From Nodularia sp. LEGE 06071 (GTDB taxonomy: Bacteria > Cyanobacteriota > Cyanobacteriia > Cyanobacteriales > Nostocaceae): a stretch of 64,000 bases of DNA. A model generated the notes under the pieces. That model saw only the letters and a program-made list of their open reading frames with translations. It was not told the DNA's origin and searched no databases. The position numbers and the translations under genes are program-made. The stretch is taken from the NCBI RefSeq assembly GCF_015207755.1, contig NZ_JADEWH010000013.1:92377-156376 (forward strand), in the 5' to 3' direction. This document shows, one piece after another, positions 1 through 8,360 of this stretch; the first letter of the stretch is position 1, and each line of letters starts with the position of its first letter.

Positions 1-1449
1 CTCACCCTTATTGTCTACGATACAGTCGCCAGAATCTTTCCATCCTTGATTAGCCAGACCCCGTTTTGATTTACGGTAGTAAGTCAAATAGCTACTTTGT
101 TTAAGATGACGATCAATCCATTCCATCGCTGCTAGAGCATTCGGCCACAGTTTCTCTAGAGTTTCTTGATCGTGAGTCCAAGCGTAGTATTCAGCATACA
201 ACATCAACCACAGGGGAGTAGCATCAACTGTGCCGTAGTAGGGTGTATGGGGAATTTCTTGACAACGCGCCATTTCCCCAAATCGTAACTCATGTAAAAT
301 TTTCCCTGGTTCTTCTTCACGCCAGTCATCCACAGTTTTACCTTGGTATGACGCTAGAATCATCAGGGTTTCTTTGGCAATTTCGGGATTTAGCATCAGG
401 GTTTGGGACGCTGTAATTAAAGAATCTCTGCCAAATAACGCTGAAAACCAAGGAACACCGGCGGAAACAGTTTTATACTTCCCAAAAGACTGACGCAACA
501 AATACATATCTTGCTCAGCTCGTTCAATTACACGATTGAAGATACTTTTATCTGATCTAATCTGTGTAATTTGCTGTATCCATTCTTGCTCTTCCATCAA
601 CTCAGCCGCTTTGGCTTGTACTAAGGTAAAAGCTGCACTCACCGTAGAACTGGGTTGATTGTTAGTCAACATATTGATTCGGTAACCCAGCTTTTGAGTT
701 TCGTGAGAAGCCAAATCCAACCGCCAAATAGCAGTGTAACCCTGAAAATCGTCTGGTTGGCGATACTGGAATTGGATACGGGATTCCATTAATAAGCCAT
801 CCAAACCCTGATAGGCTAAGGTCAAAGATTTTTCTCTTGGTGGATGTACAGACGCAACGCCATGACCAGCAAAAGCTGCTTTTTCTTCAGATGTCGATTC
901 TACTAAGCGTAAAATTTTACCCCGTTGTTCTCTTTCAACACCGCGAACTTCAAATAAATCAACAAAATCTGCATCGAAGCTGATACTTAATTCAAAGCTG
1001 ACATTTGTGGTGCTGTAATTAGATATTTCAATTTCTTCAAATAGCGCCCCATTGAGGACAATTTCTCGGCGAACACCAACAGTTTCTGCTTTCAAGTGTT
1101 CGTCAATATTGGGGTTAGTACACAGAACGGAAATTGAAAATCCTTTTTCAGCAGTACTGCTCAGAAGGATAGGCGATCGCCCGGCAATTTGCAACTCTAG
1201 ACGATTGAGAAATCTGGTGTCAGAGCAAAATAGTCCCACGTTGGGGTTACCATCCTGAAGGGAACAACCAGAAATGTTCCCCATTGTATCCGTCACTAAA
1301 AATAAATCATCATCTTTAACCGTCAGAGTTGGTTGTGGTCTTTCACTCACAACACAAGGCCATTCCGGTATAGGTAATTGTGCTGCGGGAGTAAAAGTTT
1401 TACCATCCAAAGAAATTTTTTCCGGGGTCGTCAGTGTATCCGGTGTCAT
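1..1449 (-). CDS. Glycogen debranching enzyme-type protein (amylo-alpha-1,6-glucosidase family), partial
   Basis: The first 483 codons are present and the C-terminus lies beyond the left edge. The N-terminal half matches the glycogen-debranching N-terminal beta domain (phrases such as FLVTDTMGNISG, CSDTRFLNRLELQI). The second half enters an alpha/alpha barrel with the family hallmark WFSALFGRDSLIT and later TPYYGTVDATPLW. Such proteins are annotated as amylo-alpha-1,6-glucosidases acting on alpha-glucans in the cytoplasm, but many cyanobacterial members are biochemically untested. The start is the ATG at 1449: an in-frame stop lies seven codons upstream, so no longer ATG form exists. The family is sure; the exact substrate is not. 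Confidence 0.85.
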   Translation of the reverse strand, partial: MTPDTLTTPEKISLDGKTFTPAAQLPIPEWPCVVSERPQPTLTVKDDDLFLVTDTMGNISGCSLQDGNPNVGLFCSDTRFLNRLELQIAGRSPILLSSTAEKGFSISVLCTNPNIDEHLKAETVGVRREIVLNGALFEEIEISNYSTTNVSFELSISFDADFVDLFEVRGVEREQRGKILRLVESTSEEKAAFAGHGVASVHPPREKSLTLAYQGLDGLLMESRIQFQYRQPDDFQGYTAIWRLDLASHETQKLGYRINMLTNNQPSSTVSAAFTLVQAKAAELMEEQEWIQQITQIRSDKSIFNRVIERAEQDMYLLRQSFGKYKTVSAGVPWFSALFGRDSLITASQTLMLNPEIAKETLMILASYQGKTVDDWREEEPGKILHELRFGEMARCQEIPHTPYYGTVDATPLWLMLYAEYYAWTHDQETLEKLWPNALAAMEWIDRHLKQSSYLTYYRKSKRGLANQGWKDSGDCIVDNKGE

Positions 1450-2516
1450 GAGCCAAAGTTCCAGTTACAGGTGTATGTCAATGGTGTCAACAGGGAAAAG
1501 TGCTTCTACAAGGCGATTTCCATCTTTGGGAGTCAAATCAAGAGTCACATATTTTTGCCAAGGGAGTAGACAGGAAATTGATCACAAATCTTTATAAGAG
1601 TATATTGTCTATATCTAAAGTCAAGGCTGAAAAATGGTGATTTTCAGCTAATTCATCTCAGTCTCAACCTTCTCAGACCTCATGGAAAGAGAATACTTAG
1701 GCAAGATACTAAATTTGCCAATGGTGACAATTTTATTGGGAATTAAGTCCAGAAATACGATGAAATTGTTTGAATAATTTTTGTATATTATTAAATAATA
1801 ATGTGTAAAATTCAGCTTTAATACAACGAATTTAATTTATCATTAATAATTACTAAATTAAAATCTATACAGCGATTTAAAATCCTTCACATCATGATTT
1901 TTGATTATTTTGATCAGAATGGGCAATTTTTTGTGTTTATAGCAGTTCTCTGAGGAGGAATTTGATGAATCGGGGTTGGAGAAATAGGAGTAATTAATTA
2001 ACCATAAATGAACACAGAAAAATTTGTATTTAGCAGATTAGGAAATGCTATAAACTGTGAGAAGTATAACTACTCAAAGATTTGCCAAAAACTTGATAAA
2101 ATTAGCGGCTGAAAAAAGTTTAAGCTGGCTTTGTTTGCATTTATGGGCGATTTTAGGCAAATAAACTTTAGCTCAGGCTGATATCAAAGGGGTCTGTTGA
2201 ATGTATATTGAGCTTAGTAGCTTATAATTTTCAACCTGACGATGCCAGCAAATGGATCAAAAAAACTTAAAAATAAATATCAAGACAAATGTCGCAAACA
2301 ACTCTTATATCCCAGGATACGTCCCATAAATATCCTATTTTTGTTGGTCTAGTTCTGGAGATTTTTTCAACACTGTCACTACCTTTGTGAAAAGTGGTGT
2401 TCAAGATTCTTTACATATTTCAACTGTCTGCTGCACTTGAGAGTCCGTTGTAATTTGTACAATGCAGCTATGACTTGAATCTTTTTTTGTGATTGGGCTT
2501 TTCTTTAACGATATTC
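1450..2516. other. Long AT-rich intergenic region between divergent genes
   Basis: About 1.07 kb with no convincing gene. It separates the divergently transcribed debranching enzyme and histidine kinase, so it must hold both promoters. The stretch 1770-1870 is extremely AT-rich. A 35-codon open stretch beginning with GTG near 2059 is too short to call. No clear terminator or heptanucleotide tandem is visible. Confidence 0.6.
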
Positions 2517-4583
2517 ATGAGCATTTCGTCTTCCGTGCTGAGTGATCTGCTACAATCTATACCCTACCTGCGACCCCAGCTATATTTCAAGGCTTCACTA
2601 ACAGCCCTTTCCCACGCGATGGAAGATCAGGTTCTGGCGGCAACTTTGGAGCAGCCCTTGGTAATTGCTAGCTTCCAAAGAGAGCGATACTATCGCCAAG
2701 AAGCTCATCGCTATCAGCGTTTGGCTATGCGGAGTAATCAAATATACGTCTTATCCGCACCAGAGACGGACTTTGCCAACAGTTCGGAATATTATGAGAA
2801 GGTAGCCTTTGAGCCAGAAGATGCCTTGAGTCAAGAATGGCATTTGGTGGTAGTTGCGGATAACTATGCTACTTGTTTGGTGTGCCGAGAAAGTCTGGGT
2901 TCTATTGCCAAAAACCAGCAGCTACCAGAATTTAGCCCTAGTCTAGATATGGACACGGCGCGGAGGTTTGAGGGAATCTGGACATCAGAACGGGGAGTTA
3001 GCCTCAAAGCAGCTGATTTGCTATTAGACAGAATTTCGGTTTACAGGCCAGACCTGGGAGACAAAATTAAACAGGCTCGCCAGAGGTTTGGCATCGGGGA
3101 AACCAGAAATTATTCCCCAACAGAACAAGTGACTGAATTTGCTTGTGACATTGACACTGACCCCTTTGTGCAGCGCTTGGTGACTTATCTGCAAGCTAGC
3201 CAGTACAAATTGCATAAAGCCTATCGTTCCATCACTGCCCAAGCCCGAAAAGAGCGTTTAGTCAACTCTATTAGTACAGCGATTCGGCGATCGCTTGACC
3301 CCCACGAAGTCCTACAAATAGCTGCACAAGAACTAGGACAACATTTAGGGGCTAGTCGCTGTTTAATTTACCGCGCTCAAGCTACAGATGCCCAGGCAGA
3401 TATTAAACATGAGTTTTTGATTCCTGGTGTTTTACCTGTGGGTGGGCAAATTTGGCAGTTAGATGAAAATCCTTTATTTGAAGAAGCAATCCAAAACGGT
3501 GAGGGCGTTTGTGTCGCTGATACGCTGAGTGATCCTCGTGTGACCAAATCCAAGAAACTGTCCGCAATTGCCCAAAAATTTGCTATTCGTTCTTGGTTAA
3601 TCGAACCAGTATTTTTTCAAGGACGATTGTTAGGCATTGTGGAATTGCATTATTGCTGTTTACCGCCCCACGAATGGCAACCAGGAGAACTAGATTTGGT
3701 AAAAGCGATCGCCACCCAAATGGGCGCAGCTTTAATCCAAGCAGAGGCTTACGCTAACCTAGAAGACCTCAACCAGCAGCTAGAAGCCCTAGACCGCACC
3801 CGCAGCAACTTAATCGCCATCACAGGTCACGAACTCCGCACGCCCCTATCCACAATTCAGGTGTGCTTGGAAAGCCTCGCTAGTGAACCCGATATGCCTT
3901 TAGAGTTGCAGCAGGTAATGTTGAGTACTGCACTTTCCGACTCAGAACGAATGCGGAAACTGGTGCAAGATTTCCTCACCCTTTCTAACCTTGAAAGCGG
4001 ACGGGTACAATGGCATCCAGAATCTCTGACTTTACAAGAATGTGTGGATTTAGCTCTCAGCCGACTTCGCACCCGGACTTCAAGCGAGAAACCCCCCCAA
4101 GTCAAAACTGAAATTGCCGAAAATCTACCTTTGGTGAGAGCTGATGGTGATTGGCTGGTGGAGGTAATCGCCAAACTGATCGATAATGCTTGTAAATTTA
4201 CACTGCCTGACGGCAAGATTACAATTACAGCCACCCAAAACAGCAATCAGATGGTGGAGGTGACCGTGGCTGACACTGGACGTGGTATTGAACCCAATCG
4301 CCTAGAAATCGTGTTTGACCGTTTCTATCAAGAAGAAGGAGCGCTGCGGCGTACCACTGGCGGGACTGGCTTGGGACTGGCAATTAGCCGCCAAATTGTC
4401 ACTGGCTGGGGGGGAGAAATTTGGGCAGAATCAAATGGTAAAGACCAAGGTAGCCAGTTTCATTTCACGATTCCTGTTGCTCAAGTGAGTCACGAGGAGA
4501 AGAGGCAGGGGGGCAGGGAGCAGGGTGCAGGGGAGAAGAGGCAGGGGGGCAGGGTGCAGGGTGCAGGGGGGAAAAAATTGTAA
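2517..4583 (+). CDS. Sensor histidine kinase with DICT, GAF, HisKA and HATPase domains
   Basis: A 688-aa cytoplasmic sensor kinase with no membrane segment. Residues ~1-150 look like a DICT sensory domain, found in cyanobacterial two-component and diguanylate cyclase proteins. A GAF domain spans ~245-400. The HisKA dimerisation helix carries the phospho-acceptor His438 in GHELRTP. The HATPase domain shows the N box (IDNACKF), G1 (DTGRGIE) and G2 (GTGLGLAIS). ATG 2517 is preferred over an upstream TTG at 2493; neither has a strong Shine-Dalgarno. No response regulator is adjacent. The last ~25 codons are made of a 36-bp tandem repeat related to intergenic repeats (see finding). Confidence 0.9.
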   Translation: MSISSSVLSDLLQSIPYLRPQLYFKASLTALSHAMEDQVLAATLEQPLVIASFQRERYYRQEAHRYQRLAMRSNQIYVLSAPETDFANSSEYYEKVAFEPEDALSQEWHLVVVADNYATCLVCRESLGSIAKNQQLPEFSPSLDMDTARRFEGIWTSERGVSLKAADLLLDRISVYRPDLGDKIKQARQRFGIGETRNYSPTEQVTEFACDIDTDPFVQRLVTYLQASQYKLHKAYRSITAQARKERLVNSISTAIRRSLDPHEVLQIAAQELGQHLGASRCLIYRAQATDAQADIKHEFLIPGVLPVGGQIWQLDENPLFEEAIQNGEGVCVADTLSDPRVTKSKKLSAIAQKFAIRSWLIEPVFFQGRLLGIVELHYCCLPPHEWQPGELDLVKAIATQMGAALIQAEAYANLEDLNQQLEALDRTRSNLIAITGHELRTPLSTIQVCLESLASEPDMPLELQQVMLSTALSDSERMRKLVQDFLTLSNLESGRVQWHPESLTLQECVDLALSRLRTRTSSEKPPQVKTEIAENLPLVRADGDWLVEVIAKLIDNACKFTLPDGKITITATQNSNQMVEVTVADTGRGIEPNRLEIVFDRFYQEEGALRRTTGGTGLGLAISRQIVTGWGGEIWAESNGKDQGSQFHFTIPVAQVSHEEKRQGGREQGAGEKRQGGRVQGAGGKKL
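4497..4575. repeat. 36-bp tandem repeat inside the kinase 3' end
   Basis: Two consecutive 36-bp units (starting near 4497 and 4533) encode EKRQGGREQGAG and EKRQGGRVQGAG, followed by a partial third. The same G-rich units occur between genes near 14320, 37741-37850 (opposite strand) and 56110, so this is an intergenic repeat family that has become coding. Confidence 0.85.
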
Positions 4584-4588
4584 CTTCC

Positions 4589-4618
4589 CAATGACCAATG
4601 ACCAATGACCAATGACTA
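4589..4618. repeat. Heptanucleotide tandem repeat (AATGACC type)
   Basis: Four near-perfect copies of a 7-nt unit sit between the kinase stop and the psaD promoter region. Related arrays occur near 12246, 17224, 37675 and 56062. Confidence 0.85.
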
Positions 4619-4704
4619 AAAACTGTTACAGTCTATGACGCGATCGCCATATGATCATGTTGGCAGTGTTAGGATGCCGTAAAAACGTTGAGAGAGACAC
4701 CTTT

Positions 4705-5124
4705 ATGGCAGAAACACTTTCTGGACAAACTCCGCTATTTGGTGGTAGCACTGGCGGTTTGCTGACCAAAGCAAAAGAAGAAGAAAAGTACGCTATCACT
4801 TGGACAAGCCCCAAAGAACAAGTTTTTGAAATGCCTACAGGTGGTTCAGCCACTATGCTCAAAGGCGAAAACCTGCTATACATAGCTCGTAAAGAATATG
4901 GTATCGCATTGGGCGGTCAACTCCGGAAGTTCAAAATCACAGATTACAAAATTTACCGGATTTTACCCTCTGGAGAAACCACTTGCATTCACCCGGCTGA
5001 TGGTGTCTTCCCAGAAAAAGTCAACGCAGGACGCGAACAAGTACGTTTTGTACCTCGCAGCATTGGGGAAAACCCCAGTCCCGCAAAACTTAAGTTCAGT
5101 GGTAAAGCTACCCACGATGCTTAA
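4705..5124 (+). CDS. psaD: Photosystem I reaction centre subunit II (PsaD)
   Basis: PsaD is the stromal-side (cytoplasmic in cyanobacteria) photosystem I subunit that helps dock ferredoxin and hold PsaC. The 139-aa product matches the family throughout: N-terminus [18 protein letters not shown], core [32 protein letters not shown] and C-terminus [15 protein letters not shown]. An upstream ATG at 4651 is in frame, but the standard PsaD N-terminus and a purine-rich GAGAGAGA just upstream favour ATG 4705. psaD followed by trpE is an order seen in other cyanobacteria. The 120 bp upstream holds a heptanucleotide array and a HIP1 site and must contain the promoter. Confidence 0.98.
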   Translation: MAETLSGQTPLFGGSTGGLLTKAKEEEKYAITWTSPKEQVFEMPTGGSATMLKGENLLYIARKEYGIALGGQLRKFKITDYKIYRILPSGETTCIHPADGVFPEKVNAGREQVRFVPRSIGENPSPAKLKFSGKATHDA

Positions 5125-5129
5125 ACGCT

Positions 5130-5260
5130 AGAAAGTGGGGAGTGGGGAGTAGGGAGTAGGGAGTAGTGAAAAGAACGGTACAAATTTGATACCCAGTTTT
5201 CCATTCTCCATTCTCTAATTTCCCCATTCCCCATTCTCTAATTTCCCCATTCCCTAAATT
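5130..5260. repeat. Short tandem repeats between psaD and trpE
   Basis: A GGGAGTG/GGGAGTA heptanucleotide array (about 5134-5168) is followed by a C-rich degenerate repeat built from CCATTCTC and AATTTCCC units (about 5199-5260). It fills almost the whole psaD-trpE gap. Confidence 0.85.
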
Positions 5261-5262
5261 CT

Positions 5263-6777
5263 ATGATGTTTCCCGATTTTTCTGATTTTTCTCAGCTCGC
5301 TTTACAAGGTAATTTTGTTCCGGTGTATCAGGAATGGATAGCAGACCTCGATACGCCTGTCTCAGCTTGGTATAAAGTTTGTGCTGGTCAGCCTTATAGT
5401 TTTTTGCTGGAATCGGTGGAAGGTGGGGAAAAAATCGGACGTTATAGTTTACTCGGTTGCAATCCGCTATGGATTTTATCAGCCAAGGGTGACACTACAA
5501 CTCAGACACATCGAGACGGTTCGCAAGTTGTGTTTACAGGTGACCCCTTTACAGCTTTAGCTGAATGTTTGGAACCTTTTAAACCGGTGACTTTACCCCA
5601 GCTACCGCCAGGAATTGGGGGATTGTTTGGATTTTGGGGCTATGAATTGATTCGGTGGATTGAGCCACGTGTGCCAATTCATCTACCAGATGAGCGTAAT
5701 ATTCCTGATGGATTATGGATGCAGGTAGACCACCTGTTGATTTTTGACCAGGTGAAGCGGAAAATTTGGGCGATCGCCTACGCAGATTTACGTGACCCAG
5801 AAGTGAATTTGCAAGCAGCTTATGAACAAGCGTGCGATCGCGTCACACAGATGCTGTGTAAGTTATCTTTACCAGTGTCACCGCAAAAAACTATTTTAGA
5901 ATGGACTCCCCCAGGAACGCAGAATGTAGGGGGAATAGAGGAATATACCAGCAACTTCACCCGCCCAGAATTTTGCGCCAGTGTGGAAAAGGCGAAAGAA
6001 TATATTAAAGCTGGTGATATTTTCCAAGTAGTAATTTCTCAGCGTTTATCCACAGAATATACAGGCGACCCCTTCGCCCTTTATCGTTCCCTGCGCCAGA
6101 TAAATCCTTCGCCTTACATGGCTTTCTTTAACTTCCAAGATTGGCAAATTATCGGTTCCAGTCCAGAGGTGATGGTCAAAGCCGAACGCGATGCAGATGG
6201 TGGGGTATTAGCCACAGTCCGCCCCATTGCGGGGACACGTCCACGGGGTAAAACTACCAAGGAGGATGAAGCCTTTGCAGAGGATTTACTCCAAGACCCC
6301 AAGGAAACTGCGGAACACGTCATGTTAGTTGATTTAGGGCGGAATGATTTGGGGCGGGTTTGTGAAAGTGGTAGTGTCAAAGTTGACGAATTAATGATCG
6401 TTGAGCGTTATTCCCATGTCATGCACATTGTCAGTAATGTGGTGGGTAAGTTAGCACCAGATAAGACTGCTTGGGATTTACTCAAGGCTTGTTTCCCTGC
6501 GGGGACTGTGAGTGGTGCGCCTAAAATTCGGGCGATGGAAATTATCAATGAGTTAGAACCGAGTCGCCGGGGTGTTTATTCTGGTGTCTATGGTTATTAT
6601 GATTTTGAAGGACAATTGAATAGTGCGATCGCAATTCGCACAATGGTATTGCAGAATAATACTGTAACTGTCCAAGCTGGTGCAGGTTTGGTGGCTGATT
6701 CTGAACCAGAGAAGGAATATGAGGAGACTTTGAATAAGGCGCGAGGGTTGTTGATAGCAATTCGTTGTTTACAGTGA
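5263..6777 (+). CDS. trpE: Anthranilate synthase component I (TrpE)
   Basis: Makes anthranilate from chorismate, the first step of tryptophan synthesis, using ammonia from a TrpG glutaminase that is not in this window. The 504-aa length is normal. The N-terminal regulatory domain has the LLES motif (residues 48-51) typical of tryptophan-feedback-sensitive enzymes. The C-terminal chorismate-binding domain shows FQVVISQR, GSSPEVMV, PIAGTRPRG, AGTVSGAPKIRAMEII and QAGAGLVADSEPEKEYEET. Two ATG codons open the frame (5263 and 5266); either would serve. psaD lies upstream in the same direction but is separated by repeats, so co-transcription is uncertain. Confidence 0.96.
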   Translation: MMFPDFSDFSQLALQGNFVPVYQEWIADLDTPVSAWYKVCAGQPYSFLLESVEGGEKIGRYSLLGCNPLWILSAKGDTTTQTHRDGSQVVFTGDPFTALAECLEPFKPVTLPQLPPGIGGLFGFWGYELIRWIEPRVPIHLPDERNIPDGLWMQVDHLLIFDQVKRKIWAIAYADLRDPEVNLQAAYEQACDRVTQMLCKLSLPVSPQKTILEWTPPGTQNVGGIEEYTSNFTRPEFCASVEKAKEYIKAGDIFQVVISQRLSTEYTGDPFALYRSLRQINPSPYMAFFNFQDWQIIGSSPEVMVKAERDADGGVLATVRPIAGTRPRGKTTKEDEAFAEDLLQDPKETAEHVMLVDLGRNDLGRVCESGSVKVDELMIVERYSHVMHIVSNVVGKLAPDKTAWDLLKACFPAGTVSGAPKIRAMEIINELEPSRRGVYSGVYGYYDFEGQLNSAIAIRTMVLQNNTVTVQAGAGLVADSEPEKEYEETLNKARGLLIAIRCLQ

Positions 6778-6912
6778 TGTTTTTTTCTCACGCAGAGGCG
6801 CAGAGGCGCGGAGAGTAAGAGATGAGAAGAGTGGAGTTTGTCTTTGGCATCGGGAATACCTTAATATACTAATTTTAATCAATGTACGTTTTTCGCCTTC
6901 AAGATACTTTTA

Positions 6913-7464
6913 CTAATTGGAAACTGGTCGAGATGACTTAATAGTGACAATTAGATGAGAATACCAAGCAGTGAAAGATTCAATTATATATTTGTATGTT
7001 TGAGGTTTTAATCTGACTTCCTTAATAGTTTGAGAAACTAACTCTTTCCAAATAAATCTTTCTTCTTCTTCTCCTTCAATAAGGAATGCTATTTCTCCAT
7101 CAAATGCTTCAGAGAAACCAGGACATATACAGAATTTTCTATATTTTTGCTCCCGTTTTGCTAAATGCGAATAAGATGCCATATTATCATCGGAGTTATC
7201 ACCGTAAATTGCAGAATTAAGAAATTCCCAAACTTCTCCGGGAGTCATTTTCATCAAATTTGAATCTTGCCTTTTTCCGCATTCTGTTAAAGATATCTTA
7301 AAATTACTGTAAGGCAAATCTAGGATTACTGTCTGTGAAAAATCTCCGATCACAAATCCTCCAGCCCAAAGAACAATATTTCCCAATAAGTAATCTTGTG
7401 GATCGCTTTCTATTTGATCTAACAAGCACTCTAAAGCCAATTCTTGTTTAACTCCGAATAACAT
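6913..7464 (-). CDS. Uncharacterised 183-aa protein, faintly immunity-protein-like
   Basis: Third gene of a three-gene operon, 25 bp after the 247-aa gene. The protein is acidic and shows no signal peptide or membrane segment. It opens with MLFGVKQELALEC and has a W-x-G-G-x-x-I-G-D strand (LWAGGFVIGDF) and a C-terminal FIWKELVSQTIKEV. This layout faintly recalls small immunity proteins of the Imm42 type, which begin with a short FG-containing strand and a similar W..G...GD segment. That is a recollection of the family pattern, not a search result. If right, the larger genes upstream could encode something it counteracts. Otherwise the function is unknown. Confidence 0.7.
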   Translation of the reverse strand: MLFGVKQELALECLLDQIESDPQDYLLGNIVLWAGGFVIGDFSQTVILDLPYSNFKISLTECGKRQDSNLMKMTPGEVWEFLNSAIYGDNSDDNMASYSHLAKREQKYRKFCICPGFSEAFDGEIAFLIEGEEEERFIWKELVSQTIKEVRLKPQTYKYIIESFTAWYSHLIVTIKSSRPVSN

Positions 7465-7489
7465 AAATTATCTCTTACACCTAGCCCTA

Positions 7490-8233
7490 TTAAATTTTTT
7501 CAACCTTATATTTAAAAGCTGTGAAATAGTCTGTTAAACCTGGCGAAAAATCTAAACCCAAAGAATTGGTATCAATACTCAAGCTAGAAAATACACTCTT
7601 AGAACGAATATAGTTAACATCCCGCATTAATAAGCGGCGAATAATTTCCACATAATCAATATTTTGGATATCTTCGTCGGTGTGAATGGAAAAAACCGAT
7701 AAATCAAGACACAAAACCCGATACTTGCGCCGATATTTGATCAAAATTAAAGTATCAGCGTTGAGAAAATCACCTTTCGCTTTATATTTACTAATATACT
7801 TAGCAGCATTTTCTAATTTATCAAACTGGGAAAGAACATCTTTAAACCATTGCGTCTCATCGGTTTGATAAGTTCCAATACTGTTATCACCTTGAAAGCA
7901 GCATTGATAATATAAAATTTCCAAATGTCGGAAGTTCTCTGGTTTATCGCATCCCACAGATGTGAGATATTCGCGAAAGAAATTTAATCCCGATAAAAAT
8001 CCCTTTTGAACAAAAAATTGACACCAAGTATCAGCTATGTTTTTTTCTAGTTTACTGACTACTTTATCAACTATTCTATCTCGAATTTTAGAAAATCTCA
8101 GATATTTAAGTTCGTTGCGATATAAGTTTCCAAATTTTTGCTTGATTTGGTTTTGGTGAATGTAAGATAAAATCCCAATATTAAATCCTACTTCAAATAA
8201 TCTTCCTAAGTCATCAGCTATTTTTGCTGTCAT
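7490..8233 (-). CDS. Uncharacterised 247-aa protein with a possible degenerate nuclease-like hairpin
   Basis: Second gene of the operon, 127 bp after the 1008-aa gene and 25 bp before the 183-aa gene, in an AT-rich region like its partners. The N-terminal ~110 residues are helical and basic/aromatic (NELKYLRFSKIRDRIVDKVVSKL). Residues ~155-180 form a likely beta hairpin, ADTLILIKYRRKYRVLCLDLS. Its D-x(~15)-D-L-S spacing resembles the core of PD-(D/E)xK nucleases, but the lysine is missing, so activity cannot be claimed. There is no signal peptide or transmembrane segment. I do not recognise the family. Confidence 0.72.
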   Translation of the reverse strand: MTAKIADDLGRLFEVGFNIGILSYIHQNQIKQKFGNLYRNELKYLRFSKIRDRIVDKVVSKLEKNIADTWCQFFVQKGFLSGLNFFREYLTSVGCDKPENFRHLEILYYQCCFQGDNSIGTYQTDETQWFKDVLSQFDKLENAAKYISKYKAKGDFLNADTLILIKYRRKYRVLCLDLSVFSIHTDEDIQNIDYVEIIRRLLMRDVNYIRSKSVFSSLSIDTNSLGLDFSPGLTDYFTAFKYKVEKI

Positions 8234-8360
8234 TTTAATTTATTCTATTATTTTTGTTTAAACGAACCGCCAAGTCGCCCGCGCGCAGCGATGCCCGCAA
8301 GGGCTGTAGTACGCCAAGAAGGAAAGAAGAAAGGAAGTTATGAGAGGACTAAAGTCCTGA
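8234..8360. repeat. Repeat-derived spacer inside the unknown operon
   Basis: The gap between the 1008-aa and 247-aa genes holds a G+C-rich segment (GCCCGCGCGCAGCGATGCCC) of the kind dispersed in Nostoc genomes. It is followed by a small palindrome, AGGACTAAAGTCCT, at about 8344-8357. It is much richer in G+C than the flanking genes and may be a later insertion. Confidence 0.6.

Noticed and set aside
1274..1597. 107-aa plus-strand open frame opposite the debranching enzyme gene
   Set aside because: It is antisense to the clearly coding minus strand; its composition is not protein-like and no family is recognisable.
2059..2164. 35-codon frame with a GTG start upstream of the histidine kinase
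   Set aside because: Short, without a ribosome site or relatives; likely chance in AT-rich DNA.
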